64,000 nt of DNA from Fischerella muscicola SAG 1427-1 = PCC 73103. Its GTDB lineage: Bacteria; Cyanobacteriota; Cyanobacteriia; Cyanobacteriales; Nostocaceae. The DNA is taken from positions 37,823 through 101,822 of the forward strand of contig NZ_AJLJ01000207.1 of NCBI RefSeq assembly GCF_000317245.1, in the 5' to 3' direction. Below the pieces are notes generated by a model. It was not told the DNA's origin, ran no database searches, and saw nothing but the letters and a program-made list of their open reading frames with translations. Position numbers and translations under genes: made by a program. Each line of letters begins with the position of its first letter. Positions within the stretch are counted from its first letter, which is position 1. Of the stretch, positions 45,348 to 54,192 are shown piece by piece.

Positions 45348-48300
45348 ATGCAACAACCTAAACTTGAAACAGTCTCGCTAGAAGATATTATCATCACCGA
45401 GGAGTTGTCTCGTCGAAATCCTCGTCCTGAAAACTTACTCTCGGAAAATCAGGCATTGCATGCGTTGGCACGGCAGTTGGTGAATCAGCCGTCAACGATG
45501 CTCCAAACTCTGGTTGACATGGCACTCGAATTGTGCAATGCAGGAAGTGCAGGCGTTAGCTTGCTGGAAACAATGACTGATGGTGAAGAAGTCTTTCGCT
45601 GGAATGTATTAGCAGGAGCATCTGAGCAGTACGTAGGTAACACTACACCCCGTAACTTTAGCCCCTGTGGTACCTGTCTTGATCGCGGTACTCCTCAGCT
45701 TTATTCTCATCCCGAAAGTTATTTTACCTATTTACAGATAGCAAACATTCCGATATTTGAAGGGTTAGTGTTACCGCTAATTTCCGATAACCACGCTCTA
45801 GGAACAATCTGGATTTTGTCGCACGATGAGCAACGGCATTTTGATAGTGAAGATGTGCGATTGATGACGAGTTTGGCAGATTTTGCTGCTGCTGCACTGT
45901 TATTGAATCAGCAACAAAGCCAGGAATTGCTAGCGAAGAATGCCCAACTAGAAGCGGAGGCGGCGGAACGTAAACGAGCCGAGGACTTGATGCGGGAATC
46001 GGAAGCATACTTCCACGCGATCGCCGATTTGGTTCCCGATTTACTCTGGCGTAATGATTTAGATGGTAAAGCAATTTGGTACAATCAACGCTGGCTGGAC
46101 TACACCGGGCAAACAATGGAGGAGGCACAGGGGGATGGCTGGCTAGAAGTAATTCATCCGAGCGATCGCGCTGCTTCCTTTGCTAATTTTCATAATGCTG
46201 TCAAGGAATGCCGTCTCCTGCAACAAGAACACCGCATTAAAGGCACAGATGGCAACTATCGCTGGTTTCTAGTACAAGCACAGCCCGTAATTGAGCCGGA
46301 CGGACACATCATTTGGTTTGGAGCCGCCACCGACATTCATGAGCAGCGGACTGCGCTGGAAAAATTGCGCTCATCCGAAGAACTTTTGCAAGCGATGATC
46401 AAGAATTTGCCAGGTGGGGCTGCATTTGTTGTTGACCATAATTTACGCTATCTCCTAGCTGAAGGTAAAGCACTTCATACCGCCGGAATTAAACCCACAG
46501 ATTTAGTTGGCAAAACTATTTTTGAGGCGCTTCCAGCCGAATTAGCGGCAAATTACGAGGTGAATTACCGGAGAGCGCTGGCTGGTGAGCCGTTTGAGCA
46601 TGAACACAATGCCCATAATCGCACCTATATCTCACGGGGAACGCCACTCCGGGCTGAGAATGGAGATATTTATGCTGTGCTTGCCGTTTCTTACGACATC
46701 AGCGATCGCAAACAAGCCGAGCAAGCCCTGCGGGAATCGGAAGCCAAATATCGATCGCTGTTCGAGTCGATCGATGCAGGCTTCTGTATCTTCGAGATGC
46801 TCTACAACGACGCAGGCGAGGCGATCAATTTCCGCTACATCGAGACGAATCCAGCCTTCGAGCGGCAGAGTGGGCGGAGACCGCAGCCAGGGCAGACGAT
46901 GCGGGAACTCTTCCCGGAAGCAGAGGACATGTGGCTGAAAGACTACGCGGAGGTCGCGCGCACCGGACAGCCGAAGCGTTTCATCGACTTCCATGAGAAC
47001 CTTGATCGCTGGTTTGATGTCTTTGTCTTTCCTACCAGCAACGGCAAAAACCAGCTTGCGGCACTCTTCAGCGATGTCACCGACGAGAAACGAGCGGAGG
47101 CGGCACTACGGGCCAGCGAGGAGCGGCAGGCGTTCCTGTTACAACTCAGCGATGCCATAAAGCCGTTAACCGATCCGGTTGAAATCATGGCTACGGTGAG
47201 CGAGACCGTTGGACGCTATTATAACGTTGGTCGCTGTGGTTATGCCGAAGTGCCGCCGCCTTACGACCATCTCGTTGTTGCACGCGATTGGACGAACGGC
47301 ATCATGCAAAGTTTACAGGGGGCATGGCCGCTTGTCAGTTTTGGCGATGACTTTATCAGACAGTACCGATCGGGACAAACGGTTGTCCTTGAAGATGTCT
47401 TTGAAGACGCTCGGAGTCAGGGAAACGAAGCTGGCATTGAAGCCGTCGGAGTTCGCTCCAGCATCTCCGTTCAACTGATAAAGCTTGGCAATTGGGTCGT
47501 ATCGTTTTATGTTCAGGATACTGTGAAACGTTCCTGGACACAGAACGAAGTGGATTTGATGGAAGAAATTGCTGAACGGACGTGGTCTGAATTGCAACGT
47601 GCGCGTGCCGAAGCTGCCCTACACAAATCGGAAATTCAGCGAGTTCGAGAACAATCTGCCCGTGAACAAGAGCGGCAACGTGCAGAAACGCTGGCAGAAC
47701 TCGATCGCACCAAAACCCTCTTCTTCAGCAACGTCAGCCATGAATTCCGCACGCCGCTAACGTTGATACTCTCTCCAGTGCAAGATGCTTTGAGCGATGC
47801 GGTCAATTCTTTGCCTGGAGTACAACGCGAACGATTGGAACTGGTACATCGCAACACGATGAGACTGCTGAAGCTAGTTAATACCCTACTCGACTTCTCC
47901 CGCATCGAAGCTGGACGGATGGAAGCAGTTTATCAACCAACCGACTTGGCAATGTACACAACTGAGTTAGCCAGTGTATTTCGTTCCGCCATTGAACGGG
48001 CTGGGCTACAGTTAATTGTCGATTGCCCACCAATAAGCGAGCCTGTATACGTAGACCGAGAAATGTGGGAGAAAATTGTCCTAAATTTGCTCTCCAACGC
48101 CTTTAAGTTTACCCTAGAAGGCAAAATCGTCGTCAGGCTGCATCTTGCTGATGACCATCATGTAAAACTACAGGTAGAAGATACAGGCACCGGGATTGAG
48201 CCAGAAGAACTGCCCCATCTTCTGAAGCGATTTTACCAAGTCCGCAGCAGCCCAGCCAGGACTCATGAAGGTTCGGGTATCGGTTTAGCTTTGGTGCAGG

Positions 48301-49697
48301 AATTAATCAAAATGCATGGTGGAACTGTAGAAGTCAACAGCACTCCAGGAGTGGGCAGCTGCTTCACCGTCAAAATTCCATTAGGCACAGCCCACCTACC
48401 AGCTGAGTCCATCCAAGCTGCACACACCCTAAAATCAACAGCACTAGGCGCTACGCCTTATGTGCAGGAAGCAGAGCGGTGGATTGGGGAAGATGACGCG
48501 GGGACGCTCCAACACGGGGACACGGGGAATGAAGAGGACGCGGGGAATGTTTTTGATAGGTTCTCGGCGTCACCGCGTCTCTCACTCTCCGCGTCTTCAC
48601 AAGCGTCTCCCCACATTCTCATTGTCGATGACAACGCCGATATACGCGATTACCTGAAGCGGATATTAAGCGAACATGTGGAAGTAGAAGCTGTTGCGGA
48701 TGGGGTTGCGGCACTGGCTGCGGCTCAAGAACGAGTACCGGATCTGGTGCTTTCGGATGTGATGATGCCAGGCTTAGACGGGTTTGAGTTATTAAAAGCA
48801 TTGCGGGCTGATGCACGCACAAAAGAAGTACCGATCATTCTGCTTTCTGCTCGTGCCGGGGAAGAGTCTGTAATTGAAGGACTGCAAGCTGGGGCTGATG
48901 ACTATTTAATTAAGCCTTTCTCTGCCACCGAACTTGTCACTCGTGTCAATGCCCATCTGCAAATGGCCCAATTACGTGGGGAAGCACTCCGCCAGGAAAG
49001 AACTATTAGCCGTAGAAAGGATGAGGTACTATCAACAGTTTCTCACGAACTGAATACTCCCTTAGTAGCCATTCTTGGTTGGACGCGCTTACTGCGTGGC
49101 AGCCCGTTTAATCAATCCATGCTTATGAGAGCTTTGGAAATTATCGAACGCAATGCTACTTTGCAAGCCAAACTGATTCAAGATTTACTGAATATCTCGC
49201 GCATCACTGCGGGTAAAATTAGTTTAAATCTCCAGCCAGTTGAACTGCAAGGAGTGATTGAAGTTGCGATCGCCACAGTGCGTCAATCTTTAGACAGCAA
49301 AAACATTTGCCTCAAGTGTATATTTAACCCTTTATCGATTATAGTCGAAGGCGATCCTGACCGTTTACAGCAAATTATCTTGAATTTACTTACTAACGCT
49401 GTCAAATTTACTGCCCAGGGAGGAAGCATCGAAGTTCGTCTTGATATAGGAGAAAATCAAGCCCAGATTGTCGTGAGTGATAATGGCATTGGTATTAGTA
49501 GGGAGTTGCTGCCCCATATTTTTGAGACTTTTCGTCAGTCTGAAAGCTCACAATCAAAAGGGGGATTAGGACTGGGACTCGCGATCGCTCGTCATTTGGT
49601 AGAACTCCACAGTGGTACTATCCAGGCCCAAAGTCCAGGCGTTGGGCTGGGTGCAACCTTTATTGTTAAGTTGCCGTTGATTAGCGTTAACCTTTAA
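45348..49697 (+). CDS. Double hybrid sensor histidine kinase (GAF-PAS-PAS-PAS-GAF-HK-REC-HK)
   Basis: 1449 aa from ATG 45348; an upstream ATG at 45288 adds a leader that looks like translated spacer. No membrane segment, so soluble. Order by position: GAF (45.4-45.9 kb), PAS (46.0-46.35), PAS (46.35-46.7), PAS/PAC (46.7-47.1), second GAF (47.15-47.6), HisKA with phospho-His in NVSHEFRTPLT (His codon 47739), HATPase, receiver with phospho-Asp in LVLSDVMMPGLDG (codon 48756), then a second HisKA (TVSHELNTPLVAILGW) and second HATPase ending in IVKLPLISVNL. Two complete kinase cores in one chain allow internal phosphorelay. A low-complexity linker (48466-48609) derives from intergenic repeat DNA. 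GAF/PAS ligands unknown. Confidence 0.93.
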   Translation: MQQPKLETVSLEDIIITEELSRRNPRPENLLSENQALHALARQLVNQPSTMLQTLVDMALELCNAGSAGVSLLETMTDGEEVFRWNVLAGASEQYVGNTTPRNFSPCGTCLDRGTPQLYSHPESYFTYLQIANIPIFEGLVLPLISDNHALGTIWILSHDEQRHFDSEDVRLMTSLADFAAAALLLNQQQSQELLAKNAQLEAEAAERKRAEDLMRESEAYFHAIADLVPDLLWRNDLDGKAIWYNQRWLDYTGQTMEEAQGDGWLEVIHPSDRAASFANFHNAVKECRLLQQEHRIKGTDGNYRWFLVQAQPVIEPDGHIIWFGAATDIHEQRTALEKLRSSEELLQAMIKNLPGGAAFVVDHNLRYLLAEGKALHTAGIKPTDLVGKTIFEALPAELAANYEVNYRRALAGEPFEHEHNAHNRTYISRGTPLRAENGDIYAVLAVSYDISDRKQAEQALRESEAKYRSLFESIDAGFCIFEMLYNDAGEAINFRYIETNPAFERQSGRRPQPGQTMRELFPEAEDMWLKDYAEVARTGQPKRFIDFHENLDRWFDVFVFPTSNGKNQLAALFSDVTDEKRAEAALRASEERQAFLLQLSDAIKPLTDPVEIMATVSETVGRYYNVGRCGYAEVPPPYDHLVVARDWTNGIMQSLQGAWPLVSFGDDFIRQYRSGQTVVLEDVFEDARSQGNEAGIEAVGVRSSISVQLIKLGNWVVSFYVQDTVKRSWTQNEVDLMEEIAERTWSELQRARAEAALHKSEIQRVREQSAREQERQRAETLAELDRTKTLFFSNVSHEFRTPLTLILSPVQDALSDAVNSLPGVQRERLELVHRNTMRLLKLVNTLLDFSRIEAGRMEAVYQPTDLAMYTTELASVFRSAIERAGLQLIVDCPPISEPVYVDREMWEKIVLNLLSNAFKFTLEGKIVVRLHLADDHHVKLQVEDTGTGIEPEELPHLLKRFYQVRSSPARTHEGSGIGLALVQELIKMHGGTVEVNSTPGVGSCFTVKIPLGTAHLPAESIQAAHTLKSTALGATPYVQEAERWIGEDDAGTLQHGDTGNEEDAGNVFDRFSASPRLSLSASSQASPHILIVDDNADIRDYLKRILSEHVEVEAVADGVAALAAAQERVPDLVLSDVMMPGLDGFELLKALRADARTKEVPIILLSARAGEESVIEGLQAGADDYLIKPFSATELVTRVNAHLQMAQLRGEALRQERTISRRKDEVLSTVSHELNTPLVAILGWTRLLRGSPFNQSMLMRALEIIERNATLQAKLIQDLLNISRITAGKISLNLQPVELQGVIEVAIATVRQSLDSKNICLKCIFNPLSIIVEGDPDRLQQIILNLLTNAVKFTAQGGSIEVRLDIGENQAQIVVSDNGIGISRELLPHIFETFRQSESSQSKGGLGLGLAIARHLVELHSGTIQAQSPGVGLGATFIVKLPLISVNL
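48466..48609 (+). repeat. Intergenic-type repeat inserted in the kinase coding region
   Basis: The DNA between the first HATPase and the receiver (GACGCGGGGACGC, ACACGGGGACACGGGG, CACCGCGTCTC, CTCCGCGTCTTC) resembles the intergenic filler at 36421-36480 (CACCGCGTCACCGCGTCTC). It stays in frame and encodes an acidic then Ser-rich linker. Confidence 0.65.
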
Positions 49698-49855
49698 AGA
49701 GAATCAAAAATAATAATTAAAGTTTTATTGGTAATGAAGAGATATTAACTAAAAGTGCTTGCTCTTCATTATATTTCGCTTCGGTTTCCTAACTACACAG
49801 CTTTGTATGAAAGTGAACCTTGAGTAAAAATTTATTAACAAGAAGTCAGGTAATT

Positions 49856-51151
49856 ATGAATACATCAGATTACAATCCAGATTTTGAAGCTTTGTTGGAT
49901 TACCTCAATCAAAACTGTGGTTGCGATCTGACTGTTTACAAGCGTGCTACTTTAATGCGTCGGTTCCAACATCGGATGCAGCAGTTACAAATTGACAACT
50001 ATACGAACTACTTGCAATATCTACGAGGACATGCTGAAGAGTACACTTCCCTACTTAATACCGTATTGATCAACTTCTCTGGCTTTTTTCGCGATCGCGA
50101 TTCCTGGGATTATTTAGCTAACAACATCATTCCTAAAATCATTAAAAGCAAGCAGCCGCACGAAAAAATCCGAGTTTGGAGTGCTGGCTGTGCTTGTGGA
50201 GAAGAAGTTTATACACTGGCAATGTTACTGGCTGAGAACTTGGGCGTTGAGCAATATTTGCAGCGAGTGCAAATTTTTGCCACAGATGTCGATAAAGATG
50301 CGCTGATGCAAGCACGACAAGCTAGTTTTAGTGAAAACGAGGTAAAAGAGATTCCAACTGAAGCTCTGTCTAAATACTTTGAGAAAGTTGAGCAGCGTTA
50401 TATTTTTCGCTCCAAATTGCGCTCCACAATCATTTTTGGTTGCCACAATTTGGCTGCTGATGCGCCTATGTCTAAAATAGACTTGCTTGTGTGCCGCAAT
50501 GTCTTGATTTATTTACACTGCCAAACCCAAGCAAGTGTTTTAGTTCGTTTTCATTTTGCTTTGGCTGAGAAAGGCTTTCTCTTTCTAGGTAGTGCTGAAA
50601 ACTTTATCAACAACAAACATCTTTTTATCCCTGTCAGTCTGAAGCATCATATTTTTGCTAAAGGACAGAATCTCACTTTGGAAGATCACTTGCTGATCCA
50701 ACCCAAGACTAGCCAAAAAAAAGCTGTTGGCCCTTTAAACACCCAGATTCGCTTCTGGCAAGCTGCTTTTGAGTCTAGTCCATTTCCTCAGCTAGTAGTG
50801 GATCACAGAGGGCGTTTATTTATGGCTAATGAAAAGGCTTATACCCTGTTTGGTTTGAACAACAACAATTTAGGTGCGCCAGTCCAGGATTTAGAAATCG
50901 GGCGAATTGTAAATTCATTTATGTTGATGAGACAGCTTAATGGCGATCGCCGCCCGATCAATCTGAAGAATGTAGAGTGGAAAAGCGATCGCGGCACAAT
51001 TTATTTAGACATCTACATTACACCAATTTCAGATGTAAGTGGTAGCCTGATTGGCGCAAACTTCACTTATGTTGATGTCACTCGTTATACACAACATGAG
51101 AATGAAGTATCCACACAAGCTCAAATATGTCAAGAGTTACTCAGGAAATAA
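49856..51151 (+). CDS. CheR-type methyltransferase fused to a PAS domain
   Basis: 431 aa from ATG 49856 (AGG ribosome site 8 nt upstream; a TTG at 49820 is less likely). N-terminal CheR helical domain (YKRATLMRRFQHRMQQL), then the SAM-binding domain with VWSAGCACGEEVYTLAMLL, IFATDVDKDAL, FGCHNLAADAPMSKIDLLVCRNVLIYL. Residues about 300-425 form a PAS domain (FESSPFPQLVVDHRGRLFMANEKA). Homologous to the methyltransferase of CheB-CheR-PAS fusions, but no CheB part here. It may modify a chemoreceptor or signal with the adjacent kinase (inference). Confidence 0.9.
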   Translation: MNTSDYNPDFEALLDYLNQNCGCDLTVYKRATLMRRFQHRMQQLQIDNYTNYLQYLRGHAEEYTSLLNTVLINFSGFFRDRDSWDYLANNIIPKIIKSKQPHEKIRVWSAGCACGEEVYTLAMLLAENLGVEQYLQRVQIFATDVDKDALMQARQASFSENEVKEIPTEALSKYFEKVEQRYIFRSKLRSTIIFGCHNLAADAPMSKIDLLVCRNVLIYLHCQTQASVLVRFHFALAEKGFLFLGSAENFINNKHLFIPVSLKHHIFAKGQNLTLEDHLLIQPKTSQKKAVGPLNTQIRFWQAAFESSPFPQLVVDHRGRLFMANEKAYTLFGLNNNNLGAPVQDLEIGRIVNSFMLMRQLNGDRRPINLKNVEWKSDRGTIYLDIYITPISDVSGSLIGANFTYVDVTRYTQHENEVSTQAQICQELLRK

Positions 51152-51171
51152 TTTGTTTTGGGGAAAGTTTT

Positions 51172-51252
51172 GTAGGGTGTGTTGTCGCGCAGCGCAACGC
51201 ACCATCCAGGTTTTTGCTACGTTAAGACGTTCCATCCATAACGCCACCCTAC
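51172..51252. repeat. Dispersed repeat with GTAGGGTG / CACCCTAC ends
   Basis: Starts GTAGGGTGTGTTGTCGCGC and ends CGCCACCCTAC, the ends being inverted. The internal GGTGTGTTGTCGCGCAGCGC also occurs at 62664-62684, on the far side of the caspase/CHAT genes. A common kind of cyanobacterial intergenic repeat. Confidence 0.7.
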
Positions 51253-51361
51253 CAAATTCAAGCCAATGGACATGATATTTGTTTTTGCAAAAAATTTGGA
51301 AACTGGCAATTTTCTTTTGTAATTGAGTACCGTAGCATCTATTTTTAAAAGCATTATAACC

Positions 51362-53371
51362 ATGACTCGTAATATCTACGCCTTACTAGTTGGCATTGAC
51401 GAGTACATCAGTCCTGTCCCTCCACTTAAGGGCTGTGTTAATGACATCATGGCTGTCAAAGAGTATTTGCAAAAGCGTGTAAGTGAAGATGGATATCAGC
51501 TACATTTACGCACAATATTAAATCAAAATGCTACCCGTCAGGCAATTATTGACGCTTTCCGTCAGCATCTATGCCAAGCTAATAGTGAAGATGTGGCATT
51601 TTTTTACTTTGCAGGACATGGTAGTCAAGAGGAAGCCCCCGAAGAGTTTTGGAGTTTGGAACCAGACAGGCTAAATGAAACTTTAGTTTGTTACGATAGC
51701 CGTAGTCCGGGGAGTTGGGATTTAGCTGATAAAGAATTGGCAAAACTGATTGCAGAAGTAGCCGTAAGCAATCCCCATATTGCCATGATTATGGACTGTT
51801 GTCACTCTGGTTCTGGGACTCGTGGTGATTTAGCAGCAGAAACAGCAGTTCGTAAAGCCCCTATCGACAGGCGCAAGCGGCCTTTAAACAGCTTTATTTT
51901 TTCCCTAGCAGAAGCTAGTCAACTTTCTGCTTCCCGCAGTTTAGAAGCAAATTCCACTGGCTGGAATTTTCCCAGAGGAAAACATATTTTCTTAGCAGCA
52001 TGTCTGGATAGTGAGCTAGCTAAAGAGTATAACGGAGATGGGCAACCAAGAGGCGTGTTTTCTTACTTTTTGCTGGATACATTAAAGAAAGCCAATGGTA
52101 GTCTGACTTATCGAGACTTATTTAAACGCACTTATGCCCTAGTTCGTAGTAAAGTGACAGATCAATCTCCGCAAATAGAAGCAACTATTTTAAGTGAATT
52201 AGACCAACCGTTTTTAGGAGGAGCGATCGCTCAACACAATCCCTACTTTACTGTGTATTATCACCCACAGTACGATTGGGTAATTGATGGTGGTGCTGTA
52301 CATGGAATTCTTCAACCTGCTGGGAATGAGACAACTTTGTTAGCATTGTTTCCTTTTGACACCCAGAGTGAACAACTAAGACAATTATCAACTGCTATCG
52401 GTGAAGCTCAAGTACTAGAAATCATGCCGCAACTCAGTAAAGTTCAAATCAGCGGTATTGACAACTTAGCACCAGAAATAACTTTTAAAGCAGTAGTCAT
52501 CAGTTTACCCCTACCGCCCAAAGGTGTATTAATGTCAGGAGAAGCAGCAGGGTTAGAACTTGTTCGCACTAAACTGCTGAGTGCAAGTTCAGCAAACCAG
52601 CCTTCTTTGTATATTTGTGAAGTCGCTACACCAGAAACTGCTGAGTTTAAGTTACTTGCCCGTGATGGTCAATATTTCATCACCCGCCCAGCCGATGACC
52701 GTCCCTTAGTGGCTTCTATCCCAGGTTACACAGATGCTACAGCCTTGCAGGTGATTCAACGCTTAGAACATATTACCCGTTGGACAAATATTGTTGAACT
52801 CTCCAGCCCTGCTACCAGCCGCATTCAACCGGATGCGGTGCAAATGTTCATTTATCAACAGGGACAAGAACTGCAAGCTACTCAAATTCGGCTTGAGTAC
52901 CGACAAGAAAATGGCAAATGGAAGAATCCCACTTTTAAAGTCAAGCTCAAAAATACAACTCAAGAACCTTTGTACTGCACCCTGTTGGATTTGACAGAAC
53001 GCTATGCAGTCAGTGCAATTTTATTTGATGGTGGAGGCGTTTGGTTACAGCCACAACAAGAAGCCTGGGCATTAGGCGGTAGAGAAATCCATGCTACATT
53101 GCCAGAAAAACTGTGGCGACAGGGAATGACTGAAATGAAAGACGTTCTTAAACTAATTGTCAGCACCGCCGAATTTGATGCTACTTTACTTGAACAAGAA
53201 GAATTGGATTTACCTTCTCGCTTAGTGAAACAAGCAAGCCGAGGTCAAGGAACCCTTAACCGTTTGATGAATAGAGTTTTATCTCGCAATCTTGTAGCTA
53301 TGCCAGAAGAAGAACTTTATGATGATTGGATTGCCAGTCAAATTGTAATTACAACTGTGCGTTCACATTGA
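51362..53371 (+). CDS. Metacaspase-like (caspase family, C14) protein
   Basis: 669 aa from ATG 51362; a frame from 51323 is possible but adds nothing conserved. The caspase p20 domain occupies residues 1-240: start NIYALLVGIDEY, catalytic His86 in FYFAGHGSQ, catalytic Cys147 in MIMDCCHSGSG. These predict a cysteine protease cleaving after Arg/Lys as in other metacaspases. The remaining 430 residues hold no domain I recognise; they appear beta-rich. No signal or membrane segment. It is the first gene of an island of three death-protease-like genes. Confidence 0.92.
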   Translation: MTRNIYALLVGIDEYISPVPPLKGCVNDIMAVKEYLQKRVSEDGYQLHLRTILNQNATRQAIIDAFRQHLCQANSEDVAFFYFAGHGSQEEAPEEFWSLEPDRLNETLVCYDSRSPGSWDLADKELAKLIAEVAVSNPHIAMIMDCCHSGSGTRGDLAAETAVRKAPIDRRKRPLNSFIFSLAEASQLSASRSLEANSTGWNFPRGKHIFLAACLDSELAKEYNGDGQPRGVFSYFLLDTLKKANGSLTYRDLFKRTYALVRSKVTDQSPQIEATILSELDQPFLGGAIAQHNPYFTVYYHPQYDWVIDGGAVHGILQPAGNETTLLALFPFDTQSEQLRQLSTAIGEAQVLEIMPQLSKVQISGIDNLAPEITFKAVVISLPLPPKGVLMSGEAAGLELVRTKLLSASSANQPSLYICEVATPETAEFKLLARDGQYFITRPADDRPLVASIPGYTDATALQVIQRLEHITRWTNIVELSSPATSRIQPDAVQMFIYQQGQELQATQIRLEYRQENGKWKNPTFKVKLKNTTQEPLYCTLLDLTERYAVSAILFDGGGVWLQPQQEAWALGGREIHATLPEKLWRQGMTEMKDVLKLIVSTAEFDATLLEQEELDLPSRLVKQASRGQGTLNRLMNRVLSRNLVAMPEEELYDDWIASQIVITTVRSH

Positions 53372-53391
53372 TCTCGGTGGATAATAACAAT

Positions 53392-53624
53392 AATGCGCTT
53401 CTGAAAACAGGTGATTTTTGTTTACATTCCCTGTAGCAACTTCTGTCTTTTTTGCAGCAACTTTTGCCTTGACGTTTGCGTGTTTCGCGCAGTCTGTAGC
53501 AGCTTCGGTCTTCCTTGCAGTAACTTTTGCTTTCATGTTTGCGTGTTTCGCGCAGTCTGTAGCAACTTCTGTTTTGACGAGAAACAGACTTGTGAGGGGT
53601 AACAGATATTTCTGCGATCGCACA
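53392..53624. repeat. 63-bp minisatellite block, copy A (two units)
   Basis: Begins AATGCGCTTCTGAAAACAGG and ends in CTGCGATCGCACA. In between are two full tandem units of 63 bp (TGTAGCAACTTCTGTC ... GTTTCGCGCAGTC) and a partial one. A longer copy is at 58834-59128. Reading frames run through it on both strands because the unit is a multiple of three, but I do not regard them as genes. Confidence 0.85.
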
Positions 53625-53709
53625 GACTCATATCTGCGTTGATTCGACAACTTGTATCCAAAGACAACAGCCTCACATTTCTGTTTTACCAAGTTTCGGT
53701 GATTAGGTT

Positions 53710-54018
53710 TTAAGAAAGGACTCTGACGGCAACACGCTCCTTGAGTGGAACATTTTGAGGAAACCAGGGTTCACCCATTGATCCGTATTGGGCATATTCA
53801 AATAGTTCTTGAGTTTCTTGAGTTCCATTGATTCCAATCCATTGGAATTTTTTCTCTGAAGCCAGAGCAAATTCGTAAAACGCTTTTAACTCATGTTCCT
53901 CAAATCCAGGATATCCGATCAGCTCGTCGAAAACGATTATTGAACCTTCTGTGAGTTTTTCTCCTAAATACCTGAAGATAGTTTTAGTTGATGAATAAAT
54001 TATGGGAACAGGTGCAAC
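53710..54018 (-). pseudogene. Truncated class I SAM-dependent methyltransferase
   Basis: On the minus strand about 100 codons without a start: IIYSSTKTIFRYLGEKLTEG, then SIIVFDELIGYPGFEEHELK, AFYEFALASEKKFQWIGING and, at the end, ERVAVRVLS before TAA (53710-53712). This is the C-terminal half of a TylF/FkbM-like methyltransferase. The upstream half is missing, replaced by a 37-bp hairpin repeat and unrelated sequence. Confidence 0.75.
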
Positions 54019-54021
54019 AAT

Positions 54022-54058
54022 AATCCCCCGCTAACCGCAAAGCGGTTAGCGGGGGATT
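54022..54058. repeat. 37-bp perfect hairpin with GCGGTTAGCGGGGG arm
   Basis: AATCCCCCGCTAACCGC (54022-54038), loop AAA, and the exact complement (54042-54058). It marks the point where the methyltransferase homology ends. It might be a mobile palindrome or the trace of an excision; there is no T-run. Confidence 0.85.
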
Positions 54059-54192
54059 GTCAATAATCTCTTCCATAAAACTGCATAAGTTGCAGGTAGT
54101 TTCACCCATTTATAAAATAAGTAGACTTGTAAAAATAGATTGAACTTGACTTGCAGAAGACTTTGTGAATACAACAAAGGAGCCAGGGTGCC

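Larger units (their letters stand above)
53372..54192. other. Intergenic region between the two caspase genes
   Basis: Contains, in order, the minisatellite copy A (53392-53624), a methyltransferase remnant on the minus strand (53710-54018) and a 37-bp perfect hairpin (54022-54058). The caspase-STAND-WD40 leader occupies the last 130 bp and carries AAAGGAGCC as ribosome site. No intact gene. Confidence 0.7.

Noticed and set aside
53363..53692. Minus-strand 109-codon frame through minisatellite copy A, with 21-residue repeats
   Set aside because: The frame persists because the DNA unit is 63 bp; both strands are open, it overlaps the end of the metacaspase gene, and changes between copies are non-conservative.
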